Assembly: GCF_900496995.4 (NCBI RefSeq) | Contig: NW_024470326.1 | Coordinates: 496,001-560,000, forward strand | Source: Aquila chrysaetos chrysaetos | Taxonomy: Eukaryota; Chordata; Aves; Accipitriformes; Accipitridae | Reading direction: 5' to 3' | DNA: 64,000 bases | Part shown: positions 31,940-43,876 of the stretch, piece by piece | Layout: every line of letters begins with the position of its first letter | How positions within the stretch are numbered: the stretch's first letter is position 1 | Made by a program: the position numbers and the translations under genes | Notes under the pieces: model-generated | Told to the model about the DNA's origin: nothing | Database searches by the model: none | What the model saw: only the letters and a program-made list of their open reading frames with translations

Positions 31940-34240
31940 TTCCTCTGGGCATGGGGTGCTTTCAAAGTAGAAAAAAGACAGGGAAGAGTCAGGGCATTAT
32001 TCTCTGAGCAATATCAAAGCCATTTCCCATAGACGCTCCCATTCTTACACACACAGACCCTTTTCCTTTTCTAGGAGACCTTCCTTCAGGCCTGTGGCTG
32101 GAGCCCTGCTTGGTGCTGGCCGAGCGTGCAATGAAGAGCAGGGCCTCTGCCCATGGGCTCTTGAGAAGTCAGCCCTGCTCTGCAGCAGTGGGTTCATGGG
32201 ATGGGTGCGGGCAGGGGCCAGTCTGGTGTTTGACTTTGTCAGCTGAATCCACTCCTAACGCAGAAGGGGTTGTCAGCACCTGCACTCCCAATGATAAGGA
32301 CCCAGGAAGGTAAAAATAGTTTTAGAGTTCTAGGGTTTTTTACAGCTGCCTACATCGCCCCTGGGGAGTTTTCTTAGATCTCGGAAGCCTTCAGCATTTC
32401 TGCTGCAGTCTGGGAGAACAGCATGAGCCAGGCAAGTCAGGAGGATTGCCTGTGGCTTAGTGCAGAGAGAGGGGGAGCTGCTCTGTCCTTCTGTCTAGTT
32501 CCCACTTTCACTGTGCTTGCACCTGTCTGAGGTGGAGGGTGATCACGCTCCCATATTTTACCCTGAAAAGCCACCAGACACTGCTGAGAGCAGAGACATC
32601 CACTGCAGACCACCAAATGTCTCACCCTTTCTCAAAGTCTCAGCACCCTGCTTCTAGGCAAGGACACACCGGGCTCATTTCACCAACCCAAGAGCATTTC
32701 CTCAGTCATAGCATCTCTGTGCTTCTCCATGGGGCTTTCTGATAACAGAAAGCTGCTGTGAGACAGGTTTGCATCCTGCAGGGCAGCTCACAGCTTGGAA
32801 GGACGCTCTGAGGTGACAGCCAAGTGACCTACTGTGCTGGCATCTCTGTAAGGGAGAATCAGCTCTTTCCCCAGCCCCACAGACAGCATTGAGCATAACC
32901 CCTCAGATGAGAGGAAAGCTGGGACACTTCTTCCCATGGACACAGCTGCATGGGAGGACCCACAAGACCAGTGTGTGACTCTGCAGCTGAAACTCCCATC
33001 CCCAGAGAGCCTGACAGCAGAAACAAGGTAACAGTAACACAGACAAGTGGAGAACCAAGGAAAAAAGCAGTGATGGTCTGTCTCAGAGAGGCAAAGGGAG
33101 AGGCAGCAGGGAAATCAGGAAAGAGTTACCCTTCCCCAGCTGTGCATGCCACCTCCCAGGCACCAGCACAGCCAGGCAGTTGTTCTCAGTCCCTGTGCTC
33201 TACTTCAGGAGGCTCCTATCAGACTGACTGATCCCTCAGAGTTACAGCTCCCGAGTCTCAGTGAGCTGTTCAAGCATGACAGCTCCTTTTCCATTTCTCC
33301 TGAAAACTCCCCAAGAGTAGAAAACTGAAAACACAAACTCAGGAAAGGTCCTTATGTTTATAGCAATCCCTGCTTTGAGCTTCCCCTTGAAAAGTGGCCT
33401 CAGAAATGCCCCGGGGCTGATCTGGAGCTGTGAGCAGCCCCTGATCCCACACAGCACCCTCTTGTCAGCAGAAGGACCCTGCCCTGCTGCAAGTTGCTTC
33501 TTCCACCCACAGCTTCTCCCCACTCTGCTGTTGGAGCTCCCCAGGCAGGCTGAGTACTTACCTGACCAGCGGCAGAGCCCCTGCCCCAGCACACAGCCCC
33601 CTGGGGTGCAGGGACCCTGCTCAGCAGGACAGCCCTGGGCACCCCTGGCTGCACACCCAGCTTCACACTCCGCAGCCATCCCCGGGTGAAGGCAGCTGAC
33701 ATGCCCTGTCCCTCTGAGGGTGCAGCAGGGAACCTCTGCTCCAAAGCGCGTCCTTTTTCTCTGCACTGCACAAACTGTGAGAGTCCTCCTGACAGATCCC
33801 ATAGGCTGTGGGATGTGCCAGCTTTAGGAGGTCATTCCAGGAATTGCCCTGCAGCCAGAGACTTACCCTGTGAAGGGCTGTGAAGATTTATCTCCAAGTC
33901 AGCTCTTCTCTCTTCTCCCACCCCAGACTGCCTTTAACCTCTCTCTCTGCCTCACTCCTCTCCCTTCGGTGCCTGCAGGCAGTGCCCTCAGCCCTGCTGC
34001 GCTTTGCAGAGGAGCTGCTCCTGGGCAGAGCTGTCTCTCTGAAATGCTGCCTGCTTGCCAGGAGCTCCCTCCAGCCCAGGAGCCCAGCCCAGCTCAGCAG
34101 CAGAGGACCAGCCCAAGGCAGATCTTTGCCCCCTCTGGGCCCCCTCTGGGCTCCCTCCTGGTGTCCCTGGGGCTCAGGGGAACCTGCTGGGAAACAGGCT
34201 GAAGCAATCACTGATGTTGCCTCCCTCAGCTAGGGAGTGA
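31940..34240 (-). promoter_or_regulatory. OR3 5' block (module D)
   Basis: Mirror of the OR2 block. The acceptor CTTTGAAAG lies just before the coding exon near 31960, and CAG|GTAAGT donor at 33561. Near-identical to the OR2 and OR5 blocks, more distant from the OR4 block between about 51440 and 52640. Confidence 0.6.
33562..33679 (-). other. Candidate 5' exon of OR3 with small Cys-rich frame
   Basis: ATG at 33679, donor GTAAGT at 33561. Same Cys-rich frame as in the other three copies; the likely role is an untranslated leader exon. Confidence 0.45.
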
Positions 34241-34249
34241 CACTTCTTT

Positions 34250-35200
34250 CCTGAAATAAAATTCTCCTCTCACAGACAAAGTTACATATACATGTGACCT
34301 TTTTTTCTTTCCAGAAATGTAATCCTTCTCTCAGAGTTACTTTTAATGTATCACTTTTTTCATGTTATTTTTTAGACAGGATACTCAGAGAGTGAAAGGC
34401 AGGGGTCTCCTTTACAGCTACAGAGAAAAGGGATCCATGGGTCAATGGTGGCATTTCATTCTGCGTTTCTATTCATGGTATTTGAAGGAGGCTCAGCTCC
34501 CTCCCATGCACACCACAAAGCCACAGGAGGTGGGATTCCTCTTGCCTCAGTTCAGGTGTGAGCAAAATAGACACCTGCATGTGAGCTCCTTGTCTCAGCT
34601 CCCATCTGAATTAATGGAGAAGAAAAGCAGGAATCAGGTGTGTTCAGACACAAATCCCTGGTGACATTTGACTTGCCAGAGGTGGTCCAAGATACATGTA
34701 GGTAACAGCAAACTGTAACGGAGAAGTTCATAGAGACAGGGCAACATCTTGGGAATCATGTATGAGCCTGGTGGGAAATTCCTTTGGCCAAGTGACATGG
34801 CAGCTTATGCCCAACTAAAGGCCAAAAGAACCTTTTCCTACTCCTTATCTTCATGGCACTTGATTCAGGTATTCATATGAACACTTGCAGTCATGTACCA
34901 TAGCGAGAGCTGGGTCTCTCTCTCTTCCATCAGCTGAATTTACTATACCTCCACTGACTGTAATGGCATGTGTCCCAGGTTTATCCCCACACTGCCTAAC
35001 AGAATTCAGGGCAGGTACTCTGTTTCATGTCCAAATCCAGGGCCACAGAACTACACGAGATGCCAAGGCTGGCAGGGACCTCACAGGAGCTGCAGGAAAG
35101 CAATTCCCATTCAGGGTGGTACATCACAGACACTCCATAGGGCATTGCAGAGAGTGGGATTTGGTGCCTGTGTGCCCTTGACTGATGCCATCAGTCAGAG
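34250..35200. repeat. Duplicated module E, inverted copy
   Basis: Mirror of 49520-50370 and inverted relative to 18690-19540. No gene was recognised. Confidence 0.85.
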
Positions 35201-35539
35201 GCATCAGTCATCAGATGCCATCAGAGAGGCAAGGTCTGCTCCTTCCCCACCCAAGAGCTGCAGGCATTGCTGAACATGAAACATGTCACACAGGGTTTTT
35301 TACTCACTCCCTTGATGATCCAATCACTGAAAAGACCAAGAATTTCCAGAGTGTGCCTGGATACATCTTGTTTTCAAGAAGAGCATACTCCAAGCACAGC
35401 AATGGTCCGTATCAAAACTCAGTGTAAACTCAAAAAGGAATTCAAGGGCACCAAGATGAACTTTTGGTACTTCAGGAACTGTTACAGAAGCAAAAGAGAT
35501 AAGGTAGGACCACTGCTGAAATGAGGAAGAGTAGCTCTA

Positions 35540-35800
35540 GATAGACCTGAGGTACTCTACGTCACAGCCTCGGTTAATACCAGCAAGGTCTCCCAGGCCT
35601 TTGAGCTGTGAGGCAGGACTCTGGAGGAGACCAACCAGCAGTGGATGGGGATCAAGCGCGGGGTTACTCAAGCAAACTACACCCTTACCAGTACACGGGA
35701 ACCATAGGGGCTGCATCCAAGGGTGCTGAGAGAGTGATTTTTGTTCTCGAGGAGGTGCTGGTCTGTTATGACCCCAGTAAGAAGGGAACTCGGACACAGT
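35540..35800 (+). mobile_element. Old CR1 LINE fragment
   Basis: Resembles the CR1 stretch before the reverse transcriptase GPD-IHPRVL region: a gapped match around TCTGGAGGAGACCAACCAGC and GGGGTTACTCAAGCAAACT. The related stretch at 37490-37640 shows the same region again, so two CR1 pieces are present. Confidence 0.5.
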
Positions 35801-36499
35801 GAGCTGCATTTTAAAATTATGTTCATCATCGTTAACACTATAAGGAGTGAATCATGCAGATCATCTTAGGCCCCTTTAGATGGTGAGAACCCCAGGTGGT
35901 GTAGCATTGAACGGGCCTTCTACCTGAATGCAGCAAAGCATGCAGACCCCATCCATAGAAGACAGTCTCCTCTTTTGGTCATCCAAGCTACTATAGGATT
36001 TTCTTACAAGGAACAATCTCTACTCATCGTCTCAACAGTCAAACAGAAATGATGTTTTTATGAGAATGTTTTGCTGCACGGTTAGATACAGGCAAGGCCA
36101 CGCAGGAGGCATATGTCCAGTATAGAGTGGGACCTGCCTGCAGGCTCTTGTGTGATAATATGCTGCTGAGGTTGTCCTGTGGCCAAGGGATCTGTGCAGC
36201 ATTACACAGGTTTGATGGCCTGTGCTGGACGCGCAGCAGGGTGCAGCGCAGCGCAGCCCTAAGAACTTGATGTTCAACATTTTTCTGGTCAGGACCAGGG
36301 TTCAGGTTTCCCTGTGAGAAGTCTGTGCTCCACTACGCTGCCACAGCTGAGATGCCGTGGCCCTAATGTGCACTGCCAGGAGGAGCTGGAGACCCGTGGC
36401 TTGTCACAGAACTGTGATGGTTTTGGATGAAATGAGACGTGGTGGGACAGCTTGCTGAGCTGTGGTGCTGCAATGGAGGGCTACAGGCTCTGCCCAGGG

Positions 36500-37990
36500 A
36501 GCAGCAGGGAGGGCGAGGACTATGTCCCCTGTATGAAGGGGAAGCTTGGATTTGTGGGGGTCCTCTATGTGACAGACAACAGGTTGGACCTAGCTTTTGT
36601 CATTTAGGATGAGAGCAGGAGTCAGCAGGAGTGACCTGGTGTTTGCAGTTACAAACTGCTTGCTCAGGGAGAGGAAACAGAAAAGGTCTTTTGTCAGCAA
36701 CCTCAGGAAGTCTCCAGGTTCATGAGCAGGTTCCTGTGCTGAACAACTTTAAGTGCCCTGGCATTCCCTGGCAAGGCAAAGCAACAGGGTGCCAACAGCC
36801 TGAAGTTGGCTATTGGGACAACTTCTTCAGCCAGCTGCCAGGTGGGCCACCAAGGGTCTCACCTGGACCTGATCCTGGCCAACAAGGAACAGCTGGTTAG
36901 GGATGTGATGATATTCAGTGTCAGTCTTGGCTGTCATGGCCATGAATGAGGGGTTATCACTCACTAAAGGGCAGTGAGTAAGGCCAGCAGGAGAGCACAG
37001 ACCTGGGACTCCAGAGGAGAAGACTTGGACAAACTCAGGAGGACTGAGACAAGTGGTGCCATGGGAAGGAGCTCTGAAGAGTGAAGGAGCATGGGAAATC
37101 TGATAGGCCTTACAGGACAGCCTCTTCCAAGCACAAGAATGATCTCCCCAAATACCCTTGAAGAGAAGCAACCATCTCAGAGGCTGCTTGTGTGAACTGA
37201 CTGAGCTCCAGGGCAAAAAGGCCGCAGGCAGGAGGTGGAAGCAGGGAAAGCTGCAGACAGAATGTCGAAACCTTGTCCCAGGATGTAGGGATGATGCCAA
37301 AGCCAAAGGTCCCATTGTCTTGAGAGATGCAGGGGAGGACAGAGGCAGCAAGATAAGCTGATACTGGTTCATTAACAGTAAAAGAATAGACAGGGATCAT
37401 GTGGGCCTGCTGCTGAGCTCCCTAAGTGTAGGAGCAGGTAAGGCTGAGGAACTTAATGACTTCTTTGGCTGTGACTTCTGCCAGGCCTTTGTGACTGGCA
37501 ACAGGACCCTGGAGGAAAGCAACCAGCAGTAAGTGGGGATCAAGTCAGAGGTTACTTGAGCAATGTCAGCCTTGAACAGCCCCTGGGAGCAGAGGGGAAT
37601 CATCCAAGGCTGGAGAGGGAGCAAGCCAATTTTGTAGCGAGGCTCACTCTGCATCACTTTTGACGGATCATGGAGATCAGGACAAGTGCTTGATGCCTTG
37701 CAAAAAAGTTGACAGCTCTCTTCCAACACAGGCCAGAGGATGACCAGGGGAAGAAAAGGTTGTTTGACCTCATATTGGAGAGCAGTGTGTCCCTGAGCAT
37801 GTCCTCCTGGATGATATTTCTGGGAAGATGAAGAGGAAGGTGACTGGGCATGGCCAGCATGGATTTACACAGGGTGGATCATGGTAGACCAACCTCATTG
37901 CTTTCTAGGATGAAAGGGCTGGGTTTCTGGATGAGGGGAGATCAGTGGGTGTCTTTTGTTATATTATTCTGTCCAGGACATTGGGAGTGA
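36500..37990 (+). mobile_element. Old CR1 LINE fragment (endonuclease end to reverse transcriptase start)
   Basis: Sense-strand remnants include LDLILANKEQLVRDV, followed by a SLGCHGHE-like end of the CR1 endonuclease, then HVGLLLSSL and AEELNDFFG of the linker, then a GFTQGGSW-like start of the palm. Heavily broken. The mirror copy is at 46740-48130. Confidence 0.7.
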
Positions 37991-38269
37991 AAGAGAGAGG
38001 GAGGGCTGGGCAGATGGATGGATGGACGGATATAGAGATGGGCAGGAAGTGGGCTTGATAGTCAGGCTCAGAGGGTCATGAAAAATGGGTCGCACACTGC
38101 CTGGAGGCCAGTAACAAGCGGGCACTGCAGATGTTTGCATCTTGACCGCATGTCTCAGCCTGGGAGATGGGGTTTCCCACTGCTGCGGCTGGCTTTGCCA
38201 GTCGAGTCACATGGGTCTAACTGGTGCAGACTCTACTTGAAGACATTCCTGTAACCCAAACATGTTGGG

Positions 38270-40000
38270 ATTAATGGAGAATTGGCTATTCAAAATCAAA
38301 CATTTTATTCACTTGGTCTCTTTGCTTTGACATCTTCGCACTTTGACCACACTCCTGAAATCTCTCTAATTCACCACAGAAATGAAGACCAGAGGCAGAT
38401 TATGCCCAGACTTGGCTCCTTGGGGTGTCTTGCATGCTAATGAGCCCTCTGGTGCCGAGTTCCTGAACTGCAGATCCTTAGAGACTGACCAAGCCTCTAG
38501 AGAAGTCCAAGTCAGAAGCAAACCTCCAGGTTTGCGAAGATGTTAGCAGGCCTTGCTGAAGTCCGTCACTGAAGAGACCATGCAGGGAATGAGCAGACAA
38601 AGTTCATGTCCCTGGGGGCTGGTGAAGCAGGAAGTTGGAGGCACTTGGCACAGGAGGAAATTTCCATGTGCAGGTCACTGTGAAAGCCCTTGATGTGCTT
38701 CACCAAGCAGGCTGGCCAAGCCCTGACCCCCATCCCCTGGGGAGGAGGCTCCTTTCCCCCTTGGGATGCTCAGGGCTTTTCCTGGGGGCAATGTGATGTG
38801 GCAGTGTGTGATGCCAGGTGCAGGTTGTCGGTACGCCACCTCGCAGGGTCTGTGGAGGGTAGGTAAGGAGGCAAGAGGCACTGGAGCTGTAAGGGCCTCC
38901 TGTCCTATAGGGAGTCTGTCCTCGTTTTGCCTGGGATAGAGTTAATTTTCTTCCTAGTAGCTGGTATAGTGTTATGTTTGGGATTCAGTATGAGAAGCAT
39001 GGTGATAACACACTGAGGCTTTCAGCGGTTGCTAAGTAGTGTTTATACTAAGTCAAGGATTTTTCAGCTTCTCAGGCCCAGTCAGCAAGAAGGCTGGATG
39101 GGCAGGAGAAGCTGGGAGGGGACACAGCCAAGACAGCAGAACAAACTGGCCGAAGTGATATTCCATGCCATGTTATGTTATGCCTAGTATATAAACTGGG
39201 GCAGTTGGCCGGGGGGGAAGCGGATCGCTGCTAGGGAACTACCAGGGCATCAGTCAGTGAATGGTGAGCAACTGCATTGTGCATCACTTGTTTTGTATAT
39301 TCCAAGCCTTTTATTATATTATTGTCAATTTATTGTTGTTATTATTATCATTATTCTTTTCTTCATTTCTGTCCTTTTAAACTGTTCTTATCTCAACCCA
39401 CAAGTTTTACTTTTTTTCTGAATTCTCTCCCCGAACCCACTGGGTGGGGGAGAAGCGAGTGAGCAGCTGCCTGGTGCTTAGTTGCTGGCTGCGGTTAAAC
39501 CACGACAGGGTCTCAGTGGAAGAGACAGCAGCCGTAGCCAGGAGAACAAGGGTCTCTGCTCTTTTGGGGTGTCCAAGCCCCACCAAGGCCCTTGGCCATC
39601 TCCCCCACAGTTACACTGTCCTGTGCCTGTGCCTGTGCCTACTTCCTTGCTTCCAACACCAAGCTGTGGTTTTCTAAGGATTTGCCAATGCCTGTGAGCT
39701 CCCCACAGCACAGCCCATCCCATTTCTAACAAACCTTGCTAATGCTCATTTATCCCCAAGATTTCCAAGCCCCAAACTTGCTAGAATCCTTTACTGTGCT
39801 CCACATACCAGCACTGAACTGCACATCCTCCTTCTTCTGCTGTTGCCTCAAATTGCAAGCTCAACCGATTTCACTTCAGCGTGACACCCCGCCAACATTT
39901 CAAGTCTTCTTCCTGCCTTTAACGCACTCACTGCTACACCTACACGGCTCTCTCCCTTGCGTACCCTTGTGTCTCACATACCCTTCCTCTTCCCCTGCAG
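38270..40000. repeat. Diverged module A relative (A'), left arm, carrying a solo LTR
   Basis: Parallel to 13870-14950: GTCTTGCATGCTAATGAGCC, CTGACCCCCATCC, GTCTCAGTGGAAGAGACAGC and CACATCCTCCTTCTTCTGC occur in the same order but with much more divergence than between A copies 1-3. The LTR at 38917-39507 interrupts it. Confidence 0.75.
38917..39507 (-). mobile_element. Solo LTR, avian endogenous retrovirus, ERVL/ERV3-like (fossil)
   Basis: 591-base LTR, minus orientation: on the plus strand it opens TGTCCTCGTTTTGCC and closes TTAAACCACGACA, so the inverted TG/CA ends are complete. Flanks GAGTC and GGGTC suggest a 5-base target duplication with decay. No internal retroviral sequence. The mirror copy at 45210-45796 shows that it inserted before the arms were duplicated. 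Family name is by recall of similar bird LTRs. Confidence 0.8.
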
Positions 40001-40004
40001 TGAT

Positions 40005-40900
40005 TGTCACGCCCCAGTTTCTCAGGACGACAACTCAGGTTTGCTGATTCCCAGGTCAGGGTCAGGACTAAGGTGAAATGACACCAGGGATCCTTTAACT
40101 CACCAAACTCAACTTTTATTTGCTCACAACAAGAATTGGCGTGAAACTATGTCAGTAAACTGTAACATGTGCTAACCATATGTCACCAAAGATACACTAC
40201 AGGCCTTGCTTATCTGGGGATCAGTTCAGGGAAGACAATAAGGAGAGCCCTCCCGCTGAGTCATGAGGTTCAGAGTGGACCCCCTTGCTTTCTAGACTCC
40301 CTCTCAGTGAGGAGCCTAGGGGCAGCTGGATCCACTCCTATTCCCAGACTTGGTCACTGGTTTATGTCTAAAGGGATAAGGTGTAGCAATTTTGAGAGAG
40401 AGAGGGAGGGAGGGAGAGAGAAGAGAAAGATGTCGCTGGCCCTGGGTCCAGCGTTGGTTCAGTCAGCCGAGGGGTCCAGTTCCAGTGGGCTTGCGCACAT
40501 GGGGCTTTAGTTTGTGTCCATTTATCATCCTTGCCCCTGTCAGGCAGGCTCTCAAACTCATTAGGCTAATTAGGTGTCATGAGCAGTTTGTGAGCCTTTG
40601 GGAAATGGGTCCGTGGGCTTGGGGGTCGTTTAGGGAGTAACTTCCCCTTCCCTGCAGACGTGATCTTTTGCCATGCATCGTGAGCTGCCCTGCTCAGCAT
40701 ATCAGAACAGCACATCAGAACAGGGAGCTGTGCACCCTCCGGCACGCCCTTCCTGTCCTGTTGCTGATGTCCTGTGCTGATTGGCTTCTTTTCCAGTGTG
40801 GTTCCTTGCTATGCAGTGTTCGTTGGTATGCAGAGCTCCTCCTTAAGCAGAACTTGCCCCACCACACTTTTTGAGACATTAACTCTTTCAGTCTCTCACA
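40005..40900 (-). mobile_element. Solo LTR of a second family, with 5-base target duplication (fossil)
   Basis: 896 bases opening TGTCACGCCCCAG and closing GTCTCTCACA, bracketed by GTGAT at 40000-40004 and 40901-40905. In the minus direction it contains AATAAA (in GAGCAAATAAAAGTTGAG). Looks whole as a solo LTR. The left arm of the large palindrome ends inside it at 40195. Confidence 0.8.
40394..40430. repeat. GA-rich simple repeat
   Basis: A purine-only tract of GAGAG and GGGAG units inside the LTR. Confidence 0.8.
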
Positions 40901-40905
40901 GTGAT

Positions 40906-41179
40906 GGGACATCAGCCAGAGGTCTGCGCTATGACCAGCCTCATGGATGTTTCCTGAGGTCCATCCCAGTGTGGGGGGTGAAGGAGGGGAGAAGAGCAAG
41001 GTCAGCTCATTGGGCATTACTACGCACAGCTACTCCAAGCAGTGGGCATTCCCCATCTGCCAGCATGAACCATGCACACTAGATGGAAATGTCTGTATCA
41101 GCCCTGATTTGCCCAGGAGAGGCCTTCCTTCCTGCCATCTTCCCAGGGCAATCTTCTTCCTCAACCTCCACACACGTTA
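40906..41179. other. Palindrome spacer, unassigned
   Basis: Nothing recognised, although 41080-41190 weakly resembles the start of module G. Confidence 0.35.
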
Positions 41180-41802
41180 CTGAAACCGGGAATAAAAACT
41201 CCTTAACACCTGGGGACACGGGGGATCACTCCTCCAAAGGCGTGTCCAAATTCGTATTAAAATCCATCAGTTTTTATACACTTTTTCTGTCGAGTCTTTG
41301 TTACCTAAGTTCTTTTACATAAAAATGCATACTATGCTCGCTCTTGAATTTAATCTTTATAATGATTGGTGCTCTGATTACGTAACCTTATTAATATTCT
41401 GATGTAAAAGTAATCATGGGTCACTCAGACCTATCTCTACTGATTGGAATCCTTGGGATCTCTGTTCTTGCCCTTGTTCTTTGATCTTGAAGCTGTTAAG
41501 CTTCAATCACATGTGGTCAGTTCCAATATTGTTCTCATCCAGTGTACAGGAACACCTAGTCATGAGATCAAAGAACTGCAAAACTTTTGAGTAATTACTA
41601 GTTAATCACTTCACTTTTATAATTACTTCTATTGTTTCAATCATACTGTTAGTTTCCAAAGTCAAAGACAAAATTCAACAGAAATGATAGGAGGTATCTA
41701 TGGTTACACCTAACATGATTCATTGCACCTAACACGATTCCCTGTGGTTACAATTTTAACTTATTCTAGAGGTACAAAACTGATTTTTCCTACTATTGTA
41801 AC
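41180..41802 (-). mobile_element. Probable solo LTR of a third family (fossil)
   Basis: AT-rich block opening TGAAACCGGGAATAAAA and closing ATTGTAACA on the plus strand, giving TG/CA ends. A TATA-like GTATAAAAACT lies well inside in the minus direction. It is embedded in module G-like sequence and no clear target duplication is seen, so confidence is moderate. Confidence 0.5.
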
Positions 41803-41849
41803 ACAGACACCAACTGCTTTCCATTCCTGGTTTCAGACACGGTTGTAAG

Positions 41850-42400
41850 GATTTGCTAAAGCCATCTGCCATCACCTTCTTTCTCACTAACATCCCCCGA
41901 CCCCTCTCCCAGACCTACACATGGCCAATCACTGCTGCTCAGCACCACTCAATCTTCAGAAGAGGCCATGAGCATCCTGGACCTTCCCGGTACTTTTTAG
42001 AATCTTCCTTGCTCCCTCCAGAGCTCATGGTGAGCTTTCTTGGCCACAACAGCGCCTTGATGGCCATCTCTTATGAAATGGTTGGGGTTTATGATCATCT
42101 GTGCAGAAAGAGTAGTCACAGAAAAACACCAAATATATCAAAACAGATGCCGAGTGAAGTGTCAGTAAGAAGCAGGTGAGCTACCCCCATGCCTGTGGCT
42201 TCCTGGCAAGGAGTCTGTCCTGAGAAGGGGAGCCAGCCTCTGCCACTCTCTGGAGAGGGAAAACCAGCAGTGTCCAGGCCACCTGGGGACACAAAGGGTG
42301 ACCTTTGCAAGACCACCTTTCATCTGAAATGCTTTGCATGTGTCCTAGACGATGGGCTGTCATGCCTTATATGGCAGGTACCGATTCAGCTGGCATTGCC
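41850..42400. repeat. Third, diverged copy of part of module G in the spacer
   Basis: Same orientation as 58670-59060 (GGATTTGCTAAAGCCATC, CTTCAGAAGAGGCC, CTTCCTGGCAAGGAGTCT) but clearly more diverged than the two arm copies are from each other. Confidence 0.75.
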
Positions 42401-42967
42401 CTGATGCAGACTGCTATGTTGCAGAGATTTACATTTAGGCAGATGAATGATTTATTTGGTAGATAATGACACCTCTAGGGAAACCACAGAAACACCTGGA
42501 GTATTATTGAAGGACCTTCTCCAGTTTCCCCATGCTCCTTAGGAATGGGAAACCCCCTGGCTCACATGGCATCCATCATAACCCGCATGCCCTTCTCCCC
42601 AGGGAACTCCTCAGCCAGTCATGTCACAGCCTGTCCCAATGCACGAGGTTATTCTGGCCCAGTGCAGGCCTTGCCCCCTTTGCCTTGTAAAACTTCTGGA
42701 GGTTTCTGTTGGCCAAATCCACAAGTGTCTCACGGTTCCTCTGGGATGAAAATCCAACATGAGAGCATTTAAGGTTTGTGGGACAGTGCCTCAAGCCAGA
42801 GATGAATAGGGAGAATTACAGGACGCTGCAGGTAATGAAAGAGAAGGACGTGCTTAGTGGAGTTGCCTACCAAGGTGGGAAATGCCACAGTAACCATCTC
42901 AAAAACACCAAAAGAGGGTATGAAACAAGTAATACATGGACAATGGGGAAAAGATTATCAGGGTAGG
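42401..42967. other. Spacer with weak module A similarity
   Basis: 42420-42520 resembles 14960-15070 (GATAATGACACCTCTAGGG against GATACTGATACACCTGGGG). The rest was not recognised and no gene was seen. Confidence 0.4.
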
Positions 42968-43520
42968 TGTCCCGATCTAATATCGGGGAGGGTTCTTAAA
43001 CAATCCCAAGAGTGAGATTTAAGACACAAACGAGGTCAGATGCCATAAAACCTTGTAAGTTTTATTTCTTGTAACAACTGATAATAGCGAAAGGACAGAG
43101 GGAAAAAGAAAGGAAAAAGGCAGACCTAAGCAAGAAAACAGAAGAGATGCAGCAAGACTAGTTACCACCACCATGAAGCCAGCAATGTCCCATTGGCTCG
43201 GTCTCGGTGCAGGTGATGGGGTAAGCTCCGACCTCCAAGCTCCAGCAGAGAGACGATGACAAAATCCCAGCTCCGAGCGCTGATTTTTGTTCTTTTTGAG
43301 AGAGGAGTACGCAGTCCTTTTATTGTCCTAGTCCCCACAATTTTCTCTGAAGAGCCCACTTCATTTCCATGGAGCTCATTGTCATACGTGCCGCCCCGTG
43401 TTCCTCCATGCGCGCATGCCCAGGTGTTCACGGTGGTCCTATCCGTTCATACTGCAGCTGTCACGTACTCTGGCCCACTCATGCTAACTGCGGCCTACTT
43501 ATGCTAACTCTAAATAATCA
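42968..43520 (-). mobile_element. 3' LTR of an endogenous retrovirus (fossil)
   Basis: TGTCCCGATCTAATATCGGG at one edge and TAAATAATCA at the other give TG/CA ends; in the minus direction it carries AATAAA near its end (GAAATAAAACTTACAAGG). It lies directly behind the envelope remnant at 43521-43876, so it is the 3' LTR of one broken copy. Confidence 0.7.
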
Positions 43521-43876
43521 GGCTGAAAGAAATGCTCCCCATTTTCCATGAAATCTCCCACAATTCCCCTTTTGGTTTTTCTGCAAGCCAAGTTACACGA
43601 AATGCTTTTGCAATCATACGTTCAACTATTTTTATGATACGTGGTACAATCATTACAACTGCTAATATTACAATTGAAATAGCTAAGCCATGCATAAGCA
43701 AAACTTTCAACCATCCCATAATTCCCAAACTTGTTAGTGATCCACTTAACCCTGTGTCAGTTATCGTGAGCCTTTTACTGTGAATCATATTGATATCGGC
43801 TGTTAGTAACGTAAGTTGTCCGAGGCTACATGGCCTCCCGTTAAGTTTCGATGGAATTACGCTTCCATGCTCTATT
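43521..43876 (-). mobile_element. Envelope transmembrane-subunit remnant of the same endogenous retrovirus (fossil)
   Basis: The minus strand keeps the C-terminal part of a retroviral envelope transmembrane subunit: an ectodomain end, a long hydrophobic membrane-spanning stretch rich in Ile/Val/Leu, and a short cytoplasmic tail, followed by the LTR. Only this end survives; the rest of the provirus is absent. Genus is not decided. Confidence 0.65.

Larger units (their letters stand above)
35201..38269. repeat. Duplicated module F, left-arm copy
   Basis: Mirror of about 46460-49520. It is mostly old CR1 sequence (35540-35800 and 36500-37990) separated by unassigned sequence; a short GATG-type simple repeat lies at 38015-38036. 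No host gene was recognised. Confidence 0.8.
19810..40195. repeat. Left arm of a large inverted repeat
   Basis: Modules in order D, OR2(+), B, G, A, B, OR3(-), D, E, F, A' are found again in reverse order and opposite orientation at 44528-64000. The left edge is set by the end of the window on the other side, so the true arm may be longer. Confidence 0.9.

Noticed and set aside
36631-37729. Host gene candidates within module F
   Set aside because: Open frames coincide with decayed CR1 endonuclease and linker sequence.
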